From Magnetaquicoccus sp039908525 (GTDB taxonomy: Bacteria > Pseudomonadota > Magnetococcia > Magnetococcales > Magnetaquicoccaceae), in NCBI GenBank assembly GCA_039908525.1, contig JAMOAY010000015.1, positions 22,934 through 86,933 of the forward strand: 64,000 nt of DNA, in the 5' to 3' direction. The position numbers and the translations under genes were made by a program. Of this stretch, positions 27,339 to 36,396 are shown piece by piece; within the stretch, counting starts at the first letter, position 1; each line of letters begins with the position of its first letter. The notes under the pieces were generated by a model. That model was not told the DNA's origin. It saw only the letters and a list, made by a program, of their open reading frames with translations, and did not search any database.

Positions 27339-29417
27339 CTATCCCTTCCTGCTCAACACCAACCGTGCCGTGTGGCTGGGCACCTCCTGATAGCCGATCA
27401 CCCGCATGGTGTACAGACCGCGGCCAGAGCTGATTGCGTTCAGAATATTTCCATAATCAAGCACTTCAGCCATGGGTGTCTCGGCCAGGACAATCTGGTT
27501 GTTGACCCTGGGGGTCACTCCCGTCACCCGACCGCGGCGGCTGTTCAGATCGCCGATCACATCTCCCAGCACATCGTCGGGCACGGTAATCTCCATGCCC
27601 ATGATCGGCTCCAACAAAACGGAGCCTCCCTCCTCCATGGCCTTGCGAAAGGCGATGCCACCCGCCGCACGAAAGGCGTTGTCCGACGAGTCCACCGGGT
27701 GAAAACTGCCGTCCACCAGGGTCACCTTGCAGTCCACCACCGGATAGCCGCCCAGCACACCCCGGCCAAGCTCCTCCTCGATCCCCTTCGCCACCGAGGG
27801 GATGTACTGGCGGGGAATGGCACCTCCGACGATCTGCTCCTCGAAGAGGTACCCCCCTCCCCGTGGCAACGGCTCCACCTGCAACCAACAGTCGCCGAAC
27901 TGGCCCCGGCCGCCGCTCTGTTTTTTCAAGCGTCCCTGGACCCGTACCGGCCGGCTGAGGCTCTCCCGATAGGGCACCCGCGGGGTTTTCATGCCGGCCA
28001 CCACCCCGAATTTGCGTTTCAAGCGGTCCAGGGCCACCCGCAAGTGGGTCTGGCCCATACCCCCCAGGATCATGTCGTGGGTCTCGGCATCGCGGAAAAA
28101 ATGCAGGGTCGGATCCTCTTCGGTCAACCGGAGCAGGCCCGCCGCCACCCGATCCTCCTGCTGGGCATCCGCTTCCACGGCAAAGCTCAGGGAGGGATCC
28201 AGAAAACGGACCCGTCGGTAACGGATGGGGTGATCCAGTGCGCACAAGGTATCCCCGCTGCGGGTCTCCTCCAGCTTGGCAATGGCGCCGATCTCACCGG
28301 CCTGCAAGCGACTGACGGCGCGCATCTCCTTGCCCTGCATCCGGAACAGACGCCCTCCCCGCTCTTTGCAGGAGCGGTCGCTGTTGTAACACGGTTGATC
28401 CGCCTCGATGGCGCCGGAGAAGACCCGGATCACCGACAGTTTGCCGGCAAATGGATCGATGGTGGTCTTGAACACCACCGCCGAAAAAGGATCGCCCACC
28501 GTCGGGGCGCGGGCAATCGCACGATCGGGTTGCGCGGGATCCTCGCCCAGCAGGGATCGATGGTCCGCCTGCTCGCCCGGATTGGGCAGGTAATGGACGA
28601 TCCCGTTGGCCAGGGCGCGCACGCCGATGTTGGCCAGTCCGGAGCCGCAAAAGACCAGAAACAGACGCCGCTCGTGCACCGCCTGGCGCAGGCCCGCATG
28701 GATCGTCGCCTCGTCCGGCTCTTCAGCCGCTTCCAGGTACCGTTCCAACAGGCGATCGTCGGCCTCCACCACCTTCTCCACCAGTTGGGTGCGGTAGTGT
28801 TGGGAATCGGCCCGCATCGACTCCGGAAAGTCAATCTGGGTGAAACGGCCGTTCCGGGCCGACCAGGCGGTCATGGGAATCAGATCGATGATGCCGGCAA
28901 AACTCTCCCCAGCCCCGATGGGAATGGTCAACGGCAGCGCCGTCACCTGCAACGACCGTTCGATATCTCCCAGCACCCGAATGAAATCGGTGCGTGGCTG
29001 GTCCATCTTGTTGATAAAACCGATCACCGCCAGCTGGGCATCCTCGACCATATTCCAGAGGCGCATGTTTTCCGGCTTGACCCCCAACTGACCGGAGATG
29101 ATCATCACCGCCCCGCCCACCACCTGCAACACGCTGCGGGTGGATTCCAGGAAATCCACATATCCCGGTGTATCCACCAGGTTGAACCAGTGGTCGCGCC
29201 AGCTGCAGTATCCCACGTGCGGGGTGATGGTGATGCCCCGTTCCAGCTCCTCCACTTCGGTACTCATCACCGCCGTACCGGTCCCCACCTCACCCCGGCG
29301 ATCGATGGCCTGACCGTTGAACAGAATGGCCTCGGCCAGGGTGGTTTTGCCCCCCCCGCCATGGGCGATCAGGGCCACATTGCGGATGGAAAGAATATCG
29401 GGCGATTCACTCTGCAT
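27339..29417 (-). CDS. fusA2: Elongation factor G paralogue (EF-G2 type GTPase)
   Basis: 692 residues, complete EF-G architecture. GTPase motifs: G1 reads AHGGGGKTT (canonical EF-G1 has AHVDAGKTT), RGITITPHVGYCSWRDHWFN with G3 VDTPGYVDF, and G4 NKMD. Domain II, domain IV (GRGQFGDCWLQVEP; GGYPVVDCKVTLVDG) and domain V (EPIMGMEITVPDDVLGDVIGDL) follow. The altered P-loop and the absence of tuf, rpsL and rpsG point to the secondary EF-G2 class, whose role is less clear than that of the housekeeping factor (ribosome recycling or stress in some bacteria). GGGAG lies 8 bases before the ATG. It is 33 bases downstream of pyrK on the same strand and may be read through from the pyr genes. Confidence 0.9.
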   Translation of the reverse strand: MQSESPDILSIRNVALIAHGGGGKTTLAEAILFNGQAIDRRGEVGTGTAVMSTEVEELERGITITPHVGYCSWRDHWFNLVDTPGYVDFLESTRSVLQVVGGAVMIISGQLGVKPENMRLWNMVEDAQLAVIGFINKMDQPRTDFIRVLGDIERSLQVTALPLTIPIGAGESFAGIIDLIPMTAWSARNGRFTQIDFPESMRADSQHYRTQLVEKVVEADDRLLERYLEAAEEPDEATIHAGLRQAVHERRLFLVFCGSGLANIGVRALANGIVHYLPNPGEQADHRSLLGEDPAQPDRAIARAPTVGDPFSAVVFKTTIDPFAGKLSVIRVFSGAIEADQPCYNSDRSCKERGGRLFRMQGKEMRAVSRLQAGEIGAIAKLEETRSGDTLCALDHPIRYRRVRFLDPSLSFAVEADAQQEDRVAAGLLRLTEEDPTLHFFRDAETHDMILGGMGQTHLRVALDRLKRKFGVVAGMKTPRVPYRESLSRPVRVQGRLKKQSGGRGQFGDCWLQVEPLPRGGGYLFEEQIVGGAIPRQYIPSVAKGIEEELGRGVLGGYPVVDCKVTLVDGSFHPVDSSDNAFRAAGGIAFRKAMEEGGSVLLEPIMGMEITVPDDVLGDVIGDLNSRRGRVTGVTPRVNNQIVLAETPMAEVLDYGNILNAISSGRGLYTMRVIGYQEVPSHTARLVLSRKG

Positions 29418-29450
29418 GACAGATGCTCCCTGTTGATCGTTGGCTGGATG

Positions 29451-30338
29451 TCACATACGGCAACGGCTCTCCGCCGGGTCAACGACATGCCGATCCGCCG
29501 CCGGCCAATCCACATCTTGCAGTGGAAAGACCGGACCGTCCATGCAAACCCGTCGATAATGGTCTGTCCCATGTTCCCGAATCCGGGCCACACAGCCGAC
29601 GCAACCGCCAAACCCGCAGGCCATATGGGCTTCCAGAGAGGCCTCACCCTGCAGGGCGAACCGCTCCGCCACCTGGGCCAGTGCCGCCATCATGGGTTCT
29701 GGTCCGCAGGTGTAGAGACGGCAGTGTCGTCGTTGTCCCGGCTCCATTTTCTGCAAAATCTCCGCCGCCAGTTCGGTGACAAACCCCTGAAAAAAACCGG
29801 GTCGGGGGGTCAGCGAGGCGAGACGGCTGTACACGCCCAGGCGTTGCAGGTGGTTCAGGGCCAGGCCGGCGCTCAAAGTCTCCCGTTCGGGGTCTGCGGC
29901 AACCGGCAGTGGCGACTCCGACTCGATACCCCACAGCAGGGTGGTGGCGATACCCTGTGCGGCCAACTGTCGGGCGAAAAAGTCCAACGGGGCCAGCCCC
30001 ACGCCGCCAGCCACCAGCAGGGCCTGCGTTCCAGCAGGTGGCGACATAAAAGGACATCCCAGAGGGCCAAGCAGTGGGGTTGTAAAACCCGGCTGCCATT
30101 CTGTCATGCGGCGACTGCCCTTGCCCACCACCCGGTAGAGCAGGTCGATGCACTGTTCGGTTGGCTGGCTGTCCCAGATGGAGAAAGGGCGAGGTACCGT
30201 CAGGCCGGGGCCGCAGGTCAGTTGGATAAACTGACCCGCCTGGGCCTGTTCCAGGCCGGGCGCATGAAGACGCAAGAACCACATGGAGTCATGCAGATTT
30301 CTGTTTTCCACCACCCGTCCCTGAATACGTCGGATCAT
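29451..30338 (-). CDS. pyrK: Dihydroorotate dehydrogenase electron-transfer subunit PyrK-like
   Basis: 295 residues. FAD-binding domain (VPRPFSIWDSQ, with the RPFS flavin motif) and NAD-binding domain (LLVAGGVGLAPLDFFARQL), then a C-terminal 2Fe-2S site ACGFGGCVGCVARI with a fourth Cys in RRVCMDGPVF. This is the layout of PyrK, which passes electrons from dihydroorotate dehydrogenase to NAD+. The partner pyrD is not in the window. It lies downstream of pyrC, separated by a palindrome. The start is ambiguous: ATG 30338 (MIRRIQ) has AGGAG 12 bases upstream; ATG 30350 and GTG 30362 are in frame. Confidence 0.88.
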   Translation of the reverse strand: MIRRIQGRVVENRNLHDSMWFLRLHAPGLEQAQAGQFIQLTCGPGLTVPRPFSIWDSQPTEQCIDLLYRVVGKGSRRMTEWQPGFTTPLLGPLGCPFMSPPAGTQALLVAGGVGLAPLDFFARQLAAQGIATTLLWGIESESPLPVAADPERETLSAGLALNHLQRLGVYSRLASLTPRPGFFQGFVTELAAEILQKMEPGQRRHCRLYTCGPEPMMAALAQVAERFALQGEASLEAHMACGFGGCVGCVARIREHGTDHYRRVCMDGPVFPLQDVDWPAADRHVVDPAESRCRM

Positions 30339-30380
30339 CTCTGCGCCCATCTCCTGAAGCACACAAGCAAAAACTCTTAC

Positions 30381-30413
30381 GGGGTGCAGGGGAGATCATC
30401 TCCCCGGCACCCC
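30381..30413. repeat. Palindromic intergenic element, copy D
   Basis: Long stem: GGGGTGC...GCACCCC enclosing GGGGAGA-TCA-TCTCCCC. It lies between pyrC and pyrK, inside what otherwise looks like one operon, so it may reduce transcription into pyrK and fusA2. It is the best-preserved copy of the family. Confidence 0.6.
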
Positions 30414-30418
30414 CACTC

Positions 30419-31720
30419 CTACTCGGCACCGTCCCGATAGACCGTTCTGCCCGCCAGCAGTGTCTGTTTGACTCTTCCCTTGACCCGCCGGCCATGAAAA
30501 CAGGTGTTTTTGCTCTTGCTGCGCAACCGCCGGGCATCCACCGTCCAACTCTCCTCGGGATCAAACAACACCACGTCCGCCGCCTGCCCGACAGACAACG
30601 TGCCCAACGGAAGACCCAACAAACGGGCCGGATTGCAGCTCATGGCTGCCAGACAGTCGGAAAGAGTCAACACCCCATCGCGCACCAACTCCAGACTGAC
30701 CGGCAACAGGGTCTCCAAACCAATCACCCCATTGGCGGCACAACAGAACTCCACCCGCTTGTCCTCTTCAGCATGGGGCGCATGGTCGGTGGCAATAACA
30801 CCGATCACCCCCCGAGCCAACCCCTCCAACAAGGCAGCCCGATCCGTGCTACTGCGCAACGGCGGCGACATCTTGGCATCCGTGTCATAACCCAACACCG
30901 CCTCGTCGGTGAGGGAGAAATGGTGCGGCGTCACCTCACAACTGACCGGCAGCCCCGCCGCCCTGGCCCGACCCACCGCCTCCACCGCCTCCGCCGTGGA
31001 AACATGAGCCACATGATAACGCCCACCGGTCAGTGCCGCCAGACGCAGATCCCGGTCCACGATGACCGACTCCGCCGCACCGGGAATCCCCGCCAATCCC
31101 AAACGGCTGGCCACCAGCCCCTCATGCATGCAACCATTCGCCACCAGGCTCAGATCCTCGGCATGCTGAATGAGCAACGCCCCAAACATGCGCGCATACT
31201 CCAAGGCCCGACGCATCACACCGCTGTCGGTCACCGGTCGCCCGTCATCCGAAAAAGCGACACAACCGGCCCGCAACAACAACCCCATCTCGGTCAACAT
31301 CTCTCCCTGCAAACCCCTGGTGATGGCGCCGATGGGAAAAACCCGCGCCAAACCCACGGTTCTGGCCCGTTCCAGGATATAACCCACCACACTGGGATCA
31401 TCGGTGACCGGTCGGGTGTTGGGCATGGCCGCCATGGCGGTCACCCCACCCGCCGCCGCCGCCCGACAGCCACTGGCGATGTCCTCCTTGTACTCATACC
31501 CAGGCTCGCGCAAGTGAACATGCATGTCCACCAAACCCGGCGCCACCACCAACCCATCGGCCTGGATGACCGGGCAATCCGGCGACACCGTCAAACGGCC
31601 CACCGCCTGAATCACCCCACCCACCAGCAACACATCCGCAGTCTCATCCAGACCATTGGCCGGGTCCACCACACGCCCCCCCCGGATCAGCACACTGTTC
31701 GACTCAGACGGGTTGTTCAT
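30419..31720 (-). CDS. pyrC: Dihydroorotase (class I)
   Basis: Cyclises carbamoyl-aspartate to dihydroorotate. 433 residues, amidohydrolase fold: metal motif DMHVHLREPGYEYKED, AMPNTRPVTDD, QHAED, VAHVSTAEAV, EVTPHHFSL and the catalytic DHAPH all present. This suggests an active enzyme rather than the inactive PyrC' seen in some aspartate transcarbamoylase complexes. The start at 31720 has GGAGGTGAG directly upstream and lies one base after the pyrB stop, so the two are translationally coupled. Confidence 0.95.
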   Translation of the reverse strand: MNNPSESNSVLIRGGRVVDPANGLDETADVLLVGGVIQAVGRLTVSPDCPVIQADGLVVAPGLVDMHVHLREPGYEYKEDIASGCRAAAAGGVTAMAAMPNTRPVTDDPSVVGYILERARTVGLARVFPIGAITRGLQGEMLTEMGLLLRAGCVAFSDDGRPVTDSGVMRRALEYARMFGALLIQHAEDLSLVANGCMHEGLVASRLGLAGIPGAAESVIVDRDLRLAALTGGRYHVAHVSTAEAVEAVGRARAAGLPVSCEVTPHHFSLTDEAVLGYDTDAKMSPPLRSSTDRAALLEGLARGVIGVIATDHAPHAEEDKRVEFCCAANGVIGLETLLPVSLELVRDGVLTLSDCLAAMSCNPARLLGLPLGTLSVGQAADVVLFDPEESWTVDARRLRSKSKNTCFHGRRVKGRVKQTLLAGRTVYRDGAE

Positions 31721-31721
31721 C

Positions 31722-32687
31722 TCACCTCCGCACCCCGGCACCACACAATAGATAGAGGACGGCCATGCGCACCGCCAAACCGTTGGCCACCTGCTCCAGA
31801 ATCACCGAACAATCGGGATCATCCGCCACCTCCGAGGCAATCTCCACCCCCCGATTGATCGGCCCGGGGTGCATGACGATGGCCCCGGGATCCGCCTGCC
31901 GCAGACGGGCACGGTTCAAGCCCCAGAATTCGGCATACTCCCGCACACTGGGCAGATAGGGACTGTTCATCCGCTCATTCTGCAGACGCAACATCATGAC
32001 CACCTGCGCCCCGGCCAACCCCTCCTCCATGCGATGATGGACCGTCACCCCAAACGCCTCGGCCGCCTGGCTGGGCATCAGGGTGGCCGGACCGACAAAG
32101 CGCACCTCGGCCCCCAGGGTCCTGAGACCGATGGCGTTGGAACGGGCCACCCGGGAGTGGAGCACATCCCCACAAATGGCCACCACCAGACCGGCAAACG
32201 ACTCCCGCCCCAACAGGGGCAGATGGTCCTGGATGGTCAGCAGATCCAGCAACCCCTGGGTGGGATGCTCATGGCGACCATCCCCGGCATTGACCAGGGC
32301 GGCGTCGAGATTGTGGGCCAGAAACTCCAGCACCCCCGATTCGGGATGCCGAATCACCACCACATCCGGGTTCATGGCCTGCAGATTGGCCAGGGTGTCC
32401 AACAAGGTCTCACCCTTCTTGACCGAACTGGAGGCCACCGACATGTTCACCACATCCGCCGACATGCGCTTGCCAGCCAGTTCAAAGGAGGTGCGGGTAC
32501 GGGTGGAGTTCTCAAAAAAAAGATTGATGACCGTCTTGCCACGCAAGGTCGGCACCTTCTTGATCTCCCGCCGGTTGACCTCACGCAGGGAAACGGCGGT
32601 ATCCAACAGCGCGTCAATCTCCTCCCGGCTCAGGCCCGCCATGCCCAGAAGATGCTTGCGAGTCCAGAGATTTCCTGCCGATCGCAT
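31722..32687 (-). CDS. pyrB: Aspartate carbamoyltransferase catalytic subunit
   Basis: Condenses carbamoyl phosphate and aspartate in the committed step of UMP synthesis. 321 residues. The carbamoyl-phosphate loop FFENSTRTRTSFELAGKRM and the SSSVKKGET loop with its Ser and Lys are present, followed by IRHPESGV, NAGDGRHEHPTQGLLDLLTI and GPATLMP. No regulatory pyrI gene is adjacent. GAGG lies 7 bases before the ATG. It follows pyrR by 57 bases. Confidence 0.97.
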   Translation of the reverse strand: MRSAGNLWTRKHLLGMAGLSREEIDALLDTAVSLREVNRREIKKVPTLRGKTVINLFFENSTRTRTSFELAGKRMSADVVNMSVASSSVKKGETLLDTLANLQAMNPDVVVIRHPESGVLEFLAHNLDAALVNAGDGRHEHPTQGLLDLLTIQDHLPLLGRESFAGLVVAICGDVLHSRVARSNAIGLRTLGAEVRFVGPATLMPSQAAEAFGVTVHHRMEEGLAGAQVVMMLRLQNERMNSPYLPSVREYAEFWGLNRARLRQADPGAIVMHPGPINRGVEIASEVADDPDCSVILEQVANGLAVRMAVLYLLCGAGVRR

Positions 32688-32744
32688 CGAATTGCCTCGT
32701 CTATAATAAAGGTTGTCGAGTCTGTTGCCGACATCCGGAACCCC

Positions 32745-33311
32745 TCACTCCCGCAGCCTGCGCCGTACCACATGCATGGTATCGCCCTGATCCAACAGTT
32801 TGATAAAGCTCCCCTCGACCGGTTCCACCACCAGCCCCACATGCTGGGGCTGAATGGGCAGCTGCCGCCCGCCCCGGTCCACCAGGACCAGCAGCTCCAC
32901 CCGCTCCGGACGACCATAATCAAACAGAGCATTCATGGCCGCCCGGATGGTACGCCCCGTAAACAGCACATCATCCACCAGAATCACCGAGCGGTCATCG
33001 ATATCCATTTGCAGGTCGGTCTCACCGACCACCGGATTGGGACCGATGGTGTCCAAATCATCCCGATAAAAGGTGATGTCCAAAAATCCGAGGGGAATTG
33101 GCTGCTGCAGGCGATGACTCAACTGCCGACAGAGCCGCTCGGCCACCCGTGCCCCCCCGCGACGAATGCCAATCACCACCCAGGCGTCGGCATGTTGCCG
33201 ATGGGATGGACGGGCCAGCCAATCGGCATGCAACCGCTCGGCCAGAGTGTCGATCAGGGCCAGGGTCTGCGCAGGAGAGAGCAGCACTTCGTCAACACAT
33301 GGGGAAGACAT
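32745..33311 (-). CDS. pyrR: PyrR-type uracil phosphoribosyltransferase / pyr regulator
   Basis: 188 residues. Phosphoribosyltransferase fold with the PRPP loop VILVDDVLFTGRTIRAAM and the PyrR-typical VIGIRRGGARVAERL and LVDRGGRQLPIQP. In Gram-positive bacteria PyrR attenuates pyr transcription by binding RNA and also has UPRTase activity; in Gram-negatives the regulatory role is often unproven. As first gene of pyrR-pyrB-pyrC-pyrK it may sense UMP. The ATG at 33311 has AAGG 9 bases upstream (the frame also has a TTG at 33320). The 75-base leader contains an ATCACG/CGTGAT inverted repeat at about 33365-33387, but no clear PyrR-binding loop was recognised. Confidence 0.92.
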   Translation of the reverse strand: MSSPCVDEVLLSPAQTLALIDTLAERLHADWLARPSHRQHADAWVVIGIRRGGARVAERLCRQLSHRLQQPIPLGFLDITFYRDDLDTIGPNPVVGETDLQMDIDDRSVILVDDVLFTGRTIRAAMNALFDYGRPERVELLVLVDRGGRQLPIQPQHVGLVVEPVEGSFIKLLDQGDTMHVVRRRLRE

Positions 33312-33386
33312 GGCAGGCAACCTTTTCTTTCACAAAGTGGAACGACAGATCCGACTTGGCCATCACGTGCAAAAAAGGGCCGTGAT

Positions 33387-33878
33387 TTATTCACCAACCA
33401 TTTTCAGCGCCTGGTCGAGCGTCGCATTGGACAGATACATGCCACTGTCACGAAGAGATTCCAATACTGGACGAGCCGCCACAATTCGCCCAGCCTGCTT
33501 TGCAGACAGAACCAAGCCAATGGTACCGCGAAGTTGCAACCCCAATGCTTCCGCACAGCGCCGTCCGGCCAAATCGTCAAGCACTGCTACACTGCCCGGA
33601 AAGAGCATCGACAACGCCAACACGGAGGACTCCCCCACCCCCAGGTTTCAGGCCAGAATTTCTGTCGGAATGGTCGCACCGGGCTTGACCTCAAGCCAGG
33701 GGTGTGCAAGAAGAGCGCGAGCCGTTGGATCCTCATTGCCGTAGGCCCGTATTTCCCTTGCTACCGGTTCAGGAACCCATACCGTAGCCGACTCGCGCAA
33801 CAGGTACATCAAGCCTGCCTCAGCCAAGTGGATCAATGGTGAGGCATCGACAATCCAACGCTCCCCCGACTCGCTCAT
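33387..33878 (-). pseudogene. DUF3368 PIN-like toxin, interrupted by an in-frame TGA
   Basis: Two pieces in the same frame make one DUF3368 protein of about 163 residues. The first (76 residues) begins MSESGERWIVDASPLIHL with the PIN-like Asp. The second resumes three codons after the stop and contains GESSVLALS, AVLDDLAGRRCAEALGL and GTIGLVLSAKQAG, all family hallmarks. The stop is TGA at 33648-33650, followed by NLGVGES; family members often have Trp-Asp/Asn-Leu-Gly there, so a TGG-to-TGA change is the simplest explanation. The ATG overlaps the stop of the UPF0175 gene. Unless the stop is read through, the toxin is inactive. A sequencing error cannot be excluded. Confidence 0.82.
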
Positions 33879-34138
33879 GCCGTATGCGTCTCCAAACCCA
33901 ACTCTCGGGCAAGGCTTTCCTTTGTCAGGGTAAACACCTCCGCTCCGGCCTGCGCCAGGGTCCGAATAAAATCCCGCCGATTCAGACCCGCCAATTCAGC
34001 AGCCCGCTCCTGGGAGATTGTGCCTTGCCTATACCAGTGCATCGCTGCTGCCAGCTTCATTTCCTGCACGAATTCATCGGGAGAACGCTGCAAGGCCTCG
34101 ATGGAGGAATCAGGCACGGTCACGGTTAATAAGGTCAT
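33875..34138 (-). CDS. UPF0175 family antitoxin-like protein
   Basis: 87 residues: MTLLTVTVPDSS, then an AMHWYRQGTISQERAAELAGLNRRDFIRTL helix-turn-helix-like region typical of UPF0175 antitoxins. AAGGA lies 6 bases before the ATG at 34138; a longer frame to 34225 is not needed. It overlaps the start of the DUF3368 gene by four bases, the usual arrangement for this toxin-antitoxin pair. The coding frame is intact although the toxin is broken. It probably binds its own promoter, but no operator was identified. Confidence 0.82.
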   Translation of the reverse strand: MTLLTVTVPDSSIEALQRSPDEFVQEMKLAAAMHWYRQGTISQERAAELAGLNRRDFIRTLAQAGAEVFTLTKESLARELGLETHTA

Positions 34139-34256
34139 TGTTTGTCCTTTCCACGGTGCATGGCCGATGAATGGTCGGTTTCTGCTTGATTGTTGACATT
34201 CCGGACATCCCGGAAGGCAGAACAATCATATCTCTACCCAGCTCTGCACACCACAT

Positions 34257-34288
34257 AAAAAAAAGAGGGAGCGGATGACCGCCCCCCC
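34257..34288 (-). terminator. Intrinsic terminator of the porin gene
   Basis: On the minus strand: GGGGGGGCGG-TCAT-CCGCTCCCTC, a 10-bp stem with two G-U pairs, directly followed by eight T. It lies about 35 bases after the porin stop codon. Confidence 0.85.
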
Positions 34289-34324
34289 TTTCTCGAGGTA
34301 CTACCAATCAACCAGCCTGGAAGA

Positions 34325-35827
34325 TTAGAAGGTCATCTTCACAGTGGCTTCGATAACATGCATGGTGTCGCTTCCGGTTGTGCCGGCACCGGAATTCGAA
34401 GTCGTGCCCAGCACATGTCCACCGCCGCCCAGGGCTTCGTTGGAATTGTCCTTGTTGTTCGGATCCACCACAACACCGGTCACGGCCAGCGTGGTCGCCG
34501 GGTTCAGCTTGGTGGCCACTTCCACACCACCGCCCCAGGCGCTGGTGGTACGGAAGTTCGAGGCACTACCCGCACCAGCGACGGCATTGCCCACGGTCTG
34601 ATCCTCAACCACCGACGCGAAGTCGATCATGGGGGTGATGGTCCAGTTCGGGGCCGGGACGAAGGTCACACTGGCACCAATCGCCATCATGTTCTCCTCA
34701 GGAGAAGAGCCGGCGGCATAGGCCCAGGTGTTCATCAGGTCTTGCGCACCGGGACCACCCAGGTCCCAGGTCTTGGACCAGTTCGGGTTACGGCTGGTGA
34801 TGGCGGTGAAATTCTCGCTGGCATACAAGCCATACGCATTCCAGGTGCTGCCTTTGGACAGGCCCGACAGATCACCCTTCAAGCGCAAGGCACCCAGACC
34901 GCCACCGCTGTCCATGCGGTTGGCAATGGCAGACAGAGGCGTGCTGCCCGAGGTGACAACGTTCCGTGCCGCAGCGCTCGTACCACGCATACCGGTCTCC
35001 CAGATGGCGGTACCGGTCACATCCACACCACCCAGCATGGTGTTCAAGGTCAGGGCCAACCAGCCGTCGGTCATCGTGGTGCCGGGGGTACCCACACCCA
35101 GGTTCACGAGGGCGCTGTCCTTGTCCGCATGCAGGTAGGCGCCGGTCACACCATAGTTGACATTGTTGACTTTGCCGAACAGGGCGAGGATGTACAGATC
35201 GGTATCATCATCGTTGGAACCCCACCCACCCACCGACAGGCCCGTTCCGCCACTGCCGACGCCGTTGGTGTTGGACGAACCCCGACCGAACGTGCCCTCA
35301 TTGATCTTGACATCCGCCAGCACGGCCGTCACATCGCCAAAGGTCTTGGAGAGTTTGATGGCACCAAAACCGGTATCGTCATTGTTCACCAGGAGATTGT
35401 CGTTCAACGAAGCAGGCATCACACCCGTCTTGACGCCAACACCCCAGGCCTCGGTCTCCAACCAAGCCTTGCGGATGTTCCAGGTACCGGCCGTGGCTGC
35501 GGCATTGGAAGCGAAAGGCACACCAGCACCACCACCATTCAGGACCGAACCATCAGCACCGGTCACCACCTGGCTATCCAGAACCCGGGTCACCAAATGG
35601 GCATGCGTGGTCTTGTCGTGGATGAAATCCATGTTCAACTGCAACCGCTGCGACCAGCCCTGGATGGTATCGGCATTGCCCACTTCCTTGCTCACCGTGC
35701 TGTCGGCATCCTGCATGCGGAACATGTAGTACCCGCCCATCTTGACTTCGCCCGCTTGGGAGTTCTGGGGGGCGGCCATGAGGAGGGTGGCCAGAGCGGC
35801 TGCACCCAAAACCAGTGACTTCTTCAT
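34325..35827 (-). CDS. Outer-membrane porin-like beta-barrel protein
   Basis: 500 residues. A signal peptide (KKSLVLGAAALATLLMAA, cleavage after NSQA) and many alternating amphipathic strands. The C-terminus HVIEATVKMTF ends in Phe, the outer-membrane insertion signal read by BamA. Gly/Asn/Thr-rich loops are prominent. Substrate specificity cannot be inferred. GGAG lies about 10 bases before the ATG. It has its own promoter (35953-35981), a 5' leader of about 120 bases and a strong terminator, so it is probably an abundant single-gene transcript. Confidence 0.85.
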   Translation of the reverse strand: MKKSLVLGAAALATLLMAAPQNSQAGEVKMGGYYMFRMQDADSTVSKEVGNADTIQGWSQRLQLNMDFIHDKTTHAHLVTRVLDSQVVTGADGSVLNGGGAGVPFASNAAATAGTWNIRKAWLETEAWGVGVKTGVMPASLNDNLLVNNDDTGFGAIKLSKTFGDVTAVLADVKINEGTFGRGSSNTNGVGSGGTGLSVGGWGSNDDDTDLYILALFGKVNNVNYGVTGAYLHADKDSALVNLGVGTPGTTMTDGWLALTLNTMLGGVDVTGTAIWETGMRGTSAAARNVVTSGSTPLSAIANRMDSGGGLGALRLKGDLSGLSKGSTWNAYGLYASENFTAITSRNPNWSKTWDLGGPGAQDLMNTWAYAAGSSPEENMMAIGASVTFVPAPNWTITPMIDFASVVEDQTVGNAVAGAGSASNFRTTSAWGGGVEVATKLNPATTLAVTGVVVDPNNKDNSNEALGGGGHVLGTTSNSGAGTTGSDTMHVIEATVKMTF

Positions 35828-35952
35828 TGCTTACTTCTCCTTTGTCTTGAGAGAACCTGTACCCCCGGACAACCCGGAAGCCTTTATCTCGAATGAACTG
35901 TGTATTCTTTGCAACACCCTGTTGCCAATCTGCAACATACTCGTTCGGAACG

Positions 35953-35981
35953 CTTATAGACGACTGCTCGACCGACGTCAA
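35953..35981 (-). promoter_or_regulatory. Sigma-70 type promoter of the porin gene
   Basis: On the minus strand: -35 TTGACG (35976-35981), a 17-base spacer and -10 TATAAG (35953-35958). Expected transcription start near 35946, about 120 bases before the porin ATG. An A/T-rich stretch lies just upstream of the -35 and could act as an UP element. Confidence 0.7.
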
Positions 35982-36396
35982 GAAAAAAATTGAACCCCTC
36001 TGCACTTTTTTTCTGGACATCGGCATGAACGGCTCTTTCTACATCCCGACTGGGCTTCTGCTGCCCGACCCTGCCCTTGCTGCCTAATAGAGCAACCCGT
36101 GTGCCATGTTTTTTTATGGTCTTTAAAATAGTAACATGATGTTTTTATTTATATAAATTTAGAAAGGTCGATATAGTTGCATTCATGCAACAGTGTCACA
36201 TATCTGCCATAACCCATTATTGAACGAATGTGATTTGACTGGGGGGGGTGCCAGGGCAGGCACAAAAAGCCGGGATCAAAAGGTGACCAAGGTCGCGTGT
36301 CACCCCATGAAAAACAGGGAAATTTGTTCCCAACGCCATGCAGAAAGGGTATTCTTGAGACAAAGCACATCGTATCGGGTATCGGGAGGATTTGCC
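35982..36396. other. AT-rich intergenic region with a 16-bp dyad
   Basis: About 415 bases without a supported gene between the divergent porin and DUF3782-like genes. 36100-36180 is markedly AT-rich. At 36176-36191 is the near-perfect dyad GTTGCAT-TC-ATGCAAC, which could be an operator. No convincing promoter for the rightward gene was found. Confidence 0.45.

Noticed and set aside
27273..30440. A 1055-codon plus-strand frame across fusA2 and pyrK
   Set aside because: It is the complement of two well-supported genes, and the translation is rich in Gln, His and Arg with no motif.
33648..33650. TGA in the DUF3368 gene as a selenocysteine codon
   Set aside because: The family does not use Cys or Sec at this point, no SECIS-like hairpin was seen directly downstream, and a Trp-to-stop change is simpler.
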